Positions 52,025-56,857 of a DNA stretch of 56,857 nucleotides are shown here, piece by piece. Numbering within the stretch: position 1 is the stretch's first letter; each line of letters opens with the position of its first letter. Under the pieces are notes generated by a model. The model worked only from the letters and a program-made list of their open reading frames with translations, searched no databases and was not told the DNA's origin. The position numbers and the translations under genes were made by a program. Source of the stretch: Lacrimispora algidixylanolytica (GTDB lineage Bacteria; Bacillota; Clostridia; Lachnospirales; Lachnospiraceae); assembly GCF_003609635.1 (NCBI RefSeq), contig NZ_MCIA01000034.1, positions 264,205 to 321,061 on the forward strand. The letters run 5' to 3'.

Positions 52025-53194
52025 TTAATACCAGCGGGTCATAGGAATCTGATTATTCACTCCCTTTGATACAAGGATCTGGTGAAGATCAATGATCCCG
52101 TTATGAAAGGTAGCTGCACAGGCATTTAGATAAAGGTCCCACATTCGTACAAACTCAGCTCCCATCTTTTCTTGGATCTCTGGCCTGTTTTCATTAAAAT
52201 TACGTTCCCAGAGGCGCAGTGTTTTATAATAATGTCTGCGCAGACTCTCTACATCCAAGGTGTAAAATTGATGATCACTTAAAATATGAATCATTTCTCG
52301 TAGGCTTGGTACCATTCCCCCAGGAAAGATATATTTCTTCATCCAGGGATCACCTGGGTATTCTTTTAAAGCACTAATATAATGAAGCAAAAATAGGCCG
52401 CCTGGTTTTAAAACAGCCTCAGCATTTTTGACAAACAATTCGTAATGCTCCCTGCCTACATGCTCTACCATTCCTACGCTGACTACCCGGTCAAAGGTCT
52501 TTCCGCATTTTTCTAAGTCCCTGTAATCCATTAATTCAACAGAAACCTTTCCGGTAAGACCCTCCGCTTCGATCCGTTCATCAAATATCTTTTTTTGCTC
52601 CTTGCTTAGAGTGATGCCGACTCCATTTACCCCATATTCCTTAGCCGCTCGTATCAGAAGGTATCCCCAACCGCAGCCAATGTCAAGAAGTGTCATATCC
52701 TTTTTCAAGCAAAGCTTTTGTAAGATCCGCTCCACCTTGTTGCATTGAGCTTCATATAACGTATCTTCCTCTGTTTTAAAATAACCACAGGAATAACTCA
52801 TAGTATCGTCCAGCCAAAGACTATAAAAGTCATTGCCGATGTCATAGTGGGATGTGACCTCTTTCTCCTGATTCTTTTTTGACTGGGAAGAAAACATTAG
52901 CTTCTTAAGCTTTGAATGATCCGAAGAGAATTTGCCCATCTGACCAAGGAAGTGATCCAGAGCTTGATACAGATCTCCTTCTATGTCCAGATTCCCTTTC
53001 ATATATGCTTCCCCTAACGCTAGAGAAGTACTGGTAATCAGTTCGTTGTTTCCAATATCTTCTTTTAGATTCACAAGAAATGTAGGATTTCCCTCCCCAA
53101 TATGATGAGTCTTACCATGGAGTTTCACATCAAAAGGGTGTTCATCAAATCTTTGTAGAAAAGAAATCAAAAAATTGTCTGTAATAAGTTTCAT
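52025..53194 (-). CDS. cfa: Cyclopropane-fatty-acyl-phospholipid synthase
   Basis: Cfa methylates unsaturated acyl chains of membrane phospholipids with SAM to form cyclopropane rings. The 389-residue protein has the CMAS-type N-terminal region with EVTSHYDIGNDFYSLWLDD and TMSYSCGYF. The SAM-binding motif LLDIGCGWGYLLIRAA is followed by SVGMVEHVGREHYE and FPGGMVPSLREM. Length is typical. It is transcribed divergently from the DMT transporter at 53333. Confidence 0.95.
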   Translation of the reverse strand: MKLITDNFLISFLQRFDEHPFDVKLHGKTHHIGEGNPTFLVNLKEDIGNNELITSTSLALGEAYMKGNLDIEGDLYQALDHFLGQMGKFSSDHSKLKKLMFSSQSKKNQEKEVTSHYDIGNDFYSLWLDDTMSYSCGYFKTEEDTLYEAQCNKVERILQKLCLKKDMTLLDIGCGWGYLLIRAAKEYGVNGVGITLSKEQKKIFDERIEAEGLTGKVSVELMDYRDLEKCGKTFDRVVSVGMVEHVGREHYELFVKNAEAVLKPGGLFLLHYISALKEYPGDPWMKKYIFPGGMVPSLREMIHILSDHQFYTLDVESLRRHYYKTLRLWERNFNENRPEIQEKMGAEFVRMWDLYLNACAATFHNGIIDLHQILVSKGVNNQIPMTRWY

Positions 53195-53255
53195 GGCTTT
53201 TCCTCCTGTTCATTTTAGCCTTACCAAGATTCTAGCCACAAATTCATTGTTTTAT

Positions 53256-53284
53256 AAGACAATTCAATCTTTCTGTGATAAAAT
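53256..53284 (+). promoter_or_regulatory. Promoter of the plus-strand EamA transporter
   Basis: AAGACA (53256-53261) and TAAAAT (53279-53284) are separated by 17 bp; AGGAG lies 10 bp before the start codon. Confidence 0.5.
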
Positions 53285-53332
53285 CAGTACAACCATTAAC
53301 AAAAACAACGTTTTAACAGGAGTACACACATC

Positions 53333-54232
53333 ATGAACAAACAAAATCATCTTTACGGGCATCTCGCCTGCGCCTTCTCTATCTTTGTATGGGGAACCAC
53401 CTTTATATCCACCAAAGTTTTGCTACGGTCATTTACCCCTCTCGAAATTCTTTTCTTTCGTTTCATCATCGGTTATGCCGCTCTTTGGATCGCTTGTCCC
53501 CGTATTTTAAAAATAAAAAGCATAAAGGAAGAAATCTGCTTCGCATGTGCCGGCTTATGCGGAGTTACTTTATATTTTCTAATGGAAAACTTTGCTCTCA
53601 CCTATACCCTTACTTCCAATGTAAGTACGATAATCGCCGCTGCTCCTTTTTTCACCGCTTTGTTCGACTGGATATTTCTAAGAGGACAAAAACCGGGAAT
53701 CCGTTTTATGGCCGGATTTATTACCGCCATAGCGGGCATTGGCCTAATCAGCTTCCAGGGAAACAGTGTTGTAGAACTTAATCCCTTAGGAGACTTTTTG
53801 GCACTTTCCGCCGCAATTACCTGGGCTGCCTACTCCGTTTTCACAAAAAAAATAGGGGAGTATGGCCACGGAACCATAGAAGCAACAAGACGCATATTTT
53901 TCTACGGCCTATTGTTCATGATCCCTGTATTGGCGATTCTTCCCATTCGCTTTGATTTTGAGAAAATTAGCAATGCATCAAACCTGCTGAATTTTCTGTT
54001 TCTAGGACTTGGTGCTTCCGCTCTTTGCTTTGTCACCTGGAACTATGCCGTAAAAGTTCTTGGCACGGTTAAAACCAGTGTCTACATCTATGCAGTGCCA
54101 GTGATCACAGTTATCACCTCTATGCTGGTCTTAAACGAGAGCCTGACCCTGCAATCCTTTTTTGGAATTATATTAACTCTGATTGGACTCATAATCTCAG
54201 AGAACAAATTTAAAAAACAAGCTTCTGCTTAA
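53333..54232 (+). CDS. EamA-family (DMT) transporter
   Basis: This is a 299-residue transporter with ten predicted helices. Repeat 1 shows FSIFVWGTTFISTKVLLRSF and the usual PLEILFFRF; repeat 2 shows AAITWAAYSVFTKK and AVPVITVITSMLVLNESLT. It resembles YdcZ/RhaT-like exporters of unknown substrate. It is monocistronic and its 3' end overlaps the convergent phosphopantetheinyl transferase gene by 23 bp. Confidence 0.88.
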   Translation: MNKQNHLYGHLACAFSIFVWGTTFISTKVLLRSFTPLEILFFRFIIGYAALWIACPRILKIKSIKEEICFACAGLCGVTLYFLMENFALTYTLTSNVSTIIAAAPFFTALFDWIFLRGQKPGIRFMAGFITAIAGIGLISFQGNSVVELNPLGDFLALSAAITWAAYSVFTKKIGEYGHGTIEATRRIFFYGLLFMIPVLAILPIRFDFEKISNASNLLNFLFLGLGASALCFVTWNYAVKVLGTVKTSVYIYAVPVITVITSMLVLNESLTLQSFFGIILTLIGLIISENKFKKQASA

Positions 54233-54812
54233 CCTTGATTTCCTTAATTTCCTCATCGCTTGCCCTACATACAGATAGGATATATTCTTCATCCACACTT
54301 TGCTGAAAAAAAGAAAAATTAGGAATGGAGCAGATGGGATTTCCCTTATCCCTTAGAGTAAACGATACGGCAGATAACGACATGGCAATTCCGCATCCAA
54401 CCGCTTTCCCATAGCTTTCCTTTAACGTCCAGATACGAAAAAAGTACTCTGGGCGTTCTTTTATTTCTAAACTCTCAAGAAAATCCCTTTCGGCATCTGA
54501 CATCACCTTTCTAAGAATTCCATCATGAAAAGGACGTATCCGCTCTACATCCACCCCAATTTCTCCATCTGAAAAACCACAGATTACCATACCATCCGTG
54601 TGACTGACGTTATAATGAATATGGGGGAAATCTTTTAGGTATGGCTTTCCGTGAACTCCAGCGGCATACGAAAGATCTTCTAGTTCCATCTCGCTCAAAC
54701 CATACGTTTCCTTTAACCCTAAAAACAGAAGTTTTTTCCCCAGCTCATGCTCCCACTCATATTTTTTCATTCCTTCTGGTACTTCCATTTTTGACAGATA
54801 GATTTCTATCAT
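54210..54812 (-). CDS. Sfp-type 4'-phosphopantetheinyl transferase
   Basis: This 200-residue enzyme transfers phosphopantetheine from CoA to a carrier-protein serine. Family motifs are HYNVSHTDGM, IGVDVERIRPF (magnesium ligand Asp/Glu) and WTLKESYGKAVGCG. It is shorter than Sfp of Bacillus but complete across both pseudo-repeats. No polyketide or peptide synthetase genes are in the window, so its target is encoded elsewhere. It overlaps the convergent transporter gene at its 3' end. Confidence 0.9.
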   Translation of the reverse strand: MIEIYLSKMEVPEGMKKYEWEHELGKKLLFLGLKETYGLSEMELEDLSYAAGVHGKPYLKDFPHIHYNVSHTDGMVICGFSDGEIGVDVERIRPFHDGILRKVMSDAERDFLESLEIKERPEYFFRIWTLKESYGKAVGCGIAMSLSAVSFTLRDKGNPICSIPNFSFFQQSVDEEYILSVCRASDEEIKEIKVKQKLVF

Positions 54813-54829
54813 CCTCTTTTATCCTCTTT

Positions 54830-55477
54830 TTAGATTTCGATCCGACTCCATTCCCGGTTCTCTACTGGATTTCCGTGACCAAAATATACCTTTCTTGCTC
54901 CAAGAGCGCTGATTTTTAGCGCACTCTCTATCATCTTTTCCCTGTCCCAATAAATCATAGACAATCCCGGGTAGAAAAGATTCATAAGAGCATCTCCCGT
55001 AATAACAAACTTTTCTTCTATATCAAGCCCAATGGACCCCCTGGTATGTCCGGGAAGCGCCATAACTGTGGCATCAATTCCATAATCACTTAGACAATCT
55101 CCATCATCTAAATATAAATCTGGAACAAACTCTGGTATCCGGTTCTTTTCTAAATTTCTTTCTGCAACCTCCGCCACCAGCATGGCCAAAAGACCTTGAT
55201 GGGATATCGGTTCTTTCCGGTTATCCCTTAGCAAGGAATAATCTTCCTTGTGCATCGCCACAGGAACCTGAAGCCTCTCTTTTAGAAATGACGTATTTTG
55301 TACATGGTCAAAATGCCCATGAGTCAAAAGTATGAGTTCCACCTTTGTCTTTTGGCACATATTCAGTATCTTTTCTTCCGATCCCAGCCTTCCTGTATCC
55401 ACAAGAATGGCTCTTCCGCGGCTTTCGATCAGATAGCTGTTAACGCAGCCGCATCTGATTTGTTCTATCACTGCCAT
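54830..55477 (-). CDS. Metallo-beta-lactamase-fold hydrolase
   Basis: This 215-residue MBL-fold protein begins AVIEQIRCGCVNSYLIES and has the metal motif LLTHGHFDHVQN, then LPGHTRGSIGLD, ITGDALM and FGHGNPV. The ATG at 55477 fits the usual family start and has GAGAGG upstream; the open frame reaches 55606, overlapping the next gene. Glyoxalase II-like or quorum-lactonase-like activity is possible; the substrate is unknown. Confidence 0.88.
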   Translation of the reverse strand: MAVIEQIRCGCVNSYLIESRGRAILVDTGRLGSEEKILNMCQKTKVELILLTHGHFDHVQNTSFLKERLQVPVAMHKEDYSLLRDNRKEPISHQGLLAMLVAEVAERNLEKNRIPEFVPDLYLDDGDCLSDYGIDATVMALPGHTRGSIGLDIEEKFVITGDALMNLFYPGLSMIYWDREKMIESALKISALGARKVYFGHGNPVENREWSRIEI

Positions 55478-55578
55478 CTTTCTTTCCTCTCTCCAATACC
55501 TTAGCTTTACATCCCCCCGCCAAAACGGCATTATGCTATTATTCATTGTATTGAAGGTAGGCCTTGTATATTCCACCT

Positions 55579-56640
55579 TTAGATCCATCTTTTTCGATAA
55601 ATACAATCAATCACTCCGTTTTCCGTTTGCATGGAAACAAGTTTTAAAAGCTGCTCTTTCTCCATCTCCCGAAATAGTCGGATTCCCTTTCCAAGAAAAA
55701 GGGGCATTATAGTAAGATGGTATTCATCAATAAGACTTTTTTCCATCAACCCACTTACAAGTTCTGCGCCTCCGCATATCCAGATTCCTTTTCCCGTCTG
55801 TTTCTTTAATTTTCCAAGCAGTGATTCCAAGGATTCTCCTGTAAAATAAATCCTAGGCTTGTCCTTAAGCTCCTTATGGGTTATCACATACGTTTCCTTG
55901 TCTGGATACACCCATTCATCAGGTGATAGTTCCGTCACTACTTGATGATACGTATTATAACCCATCAAGACCGTGTCCACCTGTTTTGAGAATGTTTCAT
56001 AACCATAATCCCCTTCGTAAGAAGGATCTTGTCCCATGAGCCAGTCTACTTTTCCTTTTTCATCTGCAATGTATCCGTCTAGACTGATGCCTATATATAA
56101 GATAACTTTTCTTTCTAACTTATATTCCAACTGACAGTCATGGGGCTCTCTCGTTACGTGGGCTTCATCGTATTCCTTTGCTTCCATACACCCCATAGCT
56201 TTATAAAACGCCTGAGTCTCCACCGAGGACTGGGCGGAGATATAGAGGTTCTGAGCTCCTTTTAGTCTCGCCCACTCTGAAACCATATGAAACAAACGAC
56301 GGCCTGTACGTTTGCCTCGCACATCATAAGATACATGAATATTTGATAAATCCAGGTAATTTTTGTGTTTCCCCATAAACACACCTTCAACAGAGGCAAA
56401 CCCCTTTAACTCACCGTGATGAAAGGCTCCAAACACAACACCTCCCGTATGAATGGTGATTTTAAGGCAGCGGACCAACACCTCATAATCCTCATCCTGC
56501 CACTGTTCCGTAAATGGATTCTTCACCGATGACCAAACTCCATTTACCTTCCTCACACACTCTTTCACTTCCTGATAGCGGTTAAATTGCTGGAAAAGTT
56601 CTTTGTTTAACTCCGAAATGTTAATCTCTCTATATTCCAT
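55579..56640 (-). CDS. GNAT acetyltransferase fused to a RibD-C/DHFR-like domain
   Basis: This is a 353-residue two-domain protein. Residues about 1-175 form a GNAT N-acetyltransferase: NIHVSYDVRGKRTGRRLFHM is the acetyl-CoA-binding segment, followed by SVETQAFYKAMGC. Residues about 178-353 form a dihydrofolate reductase-like RibD C-terminal domain: VILYIGISLDGYIADEKGKV at its start, DTVLMGYNTYHQV, GKGIWICGGAELVSGLM and LTIMPLFLGKGIRLF. The junction is short (ERK). Both domains look intact. Biological role is unknown. Confidence 0.85.
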   Translation of the reverse strand: MEYREINISELNKELFQQFNRYQEVKECVRKVNGVWSSVKNPFTEQWQDEDYEVLVRCLKITIHTGGVVFGAFHHGELKGFASVEGVFMGKHKNYLDLSNIHVSYDVRGKRTGRRLFHMVSEWARLKGAQNLYISAQSSVETQAFYKAMGCMEAKEYDEAHVTREPHDCQLEYKLERKVILYIGISLDGYIADEKGKVDWLMGQDPSYEGDYGYETFSKQVDTVLMGYNTYHQVVTELSPDEWVYPDKETYVITHKELKDKPRIYFTGESLESLLGKLKKQTGKGIWICGGAELVSGLMEKSLIDEYHLTIMPLFLGKGIRLFREMEKEQLLKLVSMQTENGVIDCIYRKRWI

Positions 56641-56720
56641 AGCCTTCTCCTAAGTCCCACGTTTTATAAAGCATACCATTTTTCTACGTTTTCTTCAATT
56701 CCTTTTCTTCACAGGAACAA

Positions 56721-56852
56721 AGAGTCTGGCTGCCGGACTCTAGCTCTAACATGCTGCCACGTTAGGGACAATCTTCCTATTATATAAATAAGTGTCTTCG
56801 ACACTTCAACTCCCCTGCCCCTCAATCTTGAGGGGATTTGGGGTTCCTTTTT
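56721..56852 (+). other. Cluster of four hairpins ending in a terminator
   Basis: Four perfect or near-perfect hairpins follow each other: AGAGTC.GGC/GCC.GACTCT (56721-56741), CTAAC-TG/CA-GTTAG (56746-56765), AAGTGTC/GACACTT (56790-56806) and CCCCTCAA/TTGAGGGG (56818-56835). The last is enclosed by CCCC/GGGG and followed by TTCCTTTTTG on the plus strand. No coding frame was recognised. It could be a structured RNA 3' end or a dispersed intergenic repeat cut by the window edge. Confidence 0.6.
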
Positions 56853-56857
56853 GTATC

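Noticed and set aside
55478-55606. N-terminal extension of the MBL hydrolase
   Set aside because: The extra 43 residues overlap the GNAT-RibD gene, and the internal ATG at 55477 matches the usual family start.

Overview
The window looks like a chromosomal segment of a spore-forming, anaerobic Lachnospiraceae-type Clostridium (Lacrimispora / Clostridium saccharolyticum-like). This is inferred from the gene content: a small acid-soluble spore protein, [FeFe]-hydrogenase maturases, the anaerobic (cobalt-early) cobalamin pathway, several YesM/YesN two-component systems, consensus Shine-Dalgarno sites and moderate-to-low G+C. No rRNA, tRNA, CRISPR, phage or intact transposon was seen.

Layout. 1-250: four tandem 52-bp repeats and a terminator. 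265-6981 (minus strand): a sugar-sensing operon of response regulator, histidine kinase, two membrane-anchored sugar-binding proteins and an MglB-type lipoprotein, with no permease or ATPase in the window. 7014-25420 (minus): a cobalamin locus in two blocks. cbiD-L-F-G-H-(JE)-T-A-cobT-cobU makes cobyrinate a,c-diamide from precorrin-2 and supplies nucleotide-loop enzymes. cobS, a degenerate cobU paralogue, cbiB, cobD, cobQ and cbiC do the remaining steps. Between them sits an H-cluster maturation operon (TM1266-type regulator, hydG, hydF). 25490-25711: spore protein. 25855-28376: pspC-padR-HAAS-DUF4097-pspC envelope-stress-type operon. 28721-36003: a second YesM/YesN pair followed by a ribose-type ABC transporter operon ending in an orphan TRAP binding protein. 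36150-38962: divergent D,D-carboxypeptidase and polysaccharide deacetylase-like genes. 39130-41318: two COG0523/CobW-type GTPases, one extremely His/Cys-rich and one fused to a YcgQ-like domain. 41589-45232: peptidase E-like, FeoB-associated Cys-rich protein, LCP protein, HAD phosphatase and a DUF305-like anchored protein. 45285-49236: fruK-fruA operon and an RpiR regulator. 49305-56640: transporters, metallophosphoesterase, Cfa, Sfp-type transferase, MBL hydrolase and a GNAT-RibD fusion. 56721-56852: a dense run of hairpins.

How parts fit. Regulatory sites were read from the sequence: a perfect TTGACA-N17-TATAAT promoter with an A-B-B-A array of repeats before the PadR operon; one split motif (ATATTATTTC-N18-GAAATAA) over both the fruK and rpiR promoters; a 9-bp-arm dyad over the -10 box of the hyd operon, followed by a leader with an intrinsic terminator; and a 14-bp-arm dyad at the mglB promoter. 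Neither cobalamin block has a recognisable B12 riboswitch directly upstream. The most unusual items are the permease-less sugar-sensor operon abutting the cobalamin block, the hyd operon inside the cobalamin locus, the hyd leader, the Walker-A-defective CobU paralogue, the paired metallochaperone GTPases and the structured repeats at both window ends.
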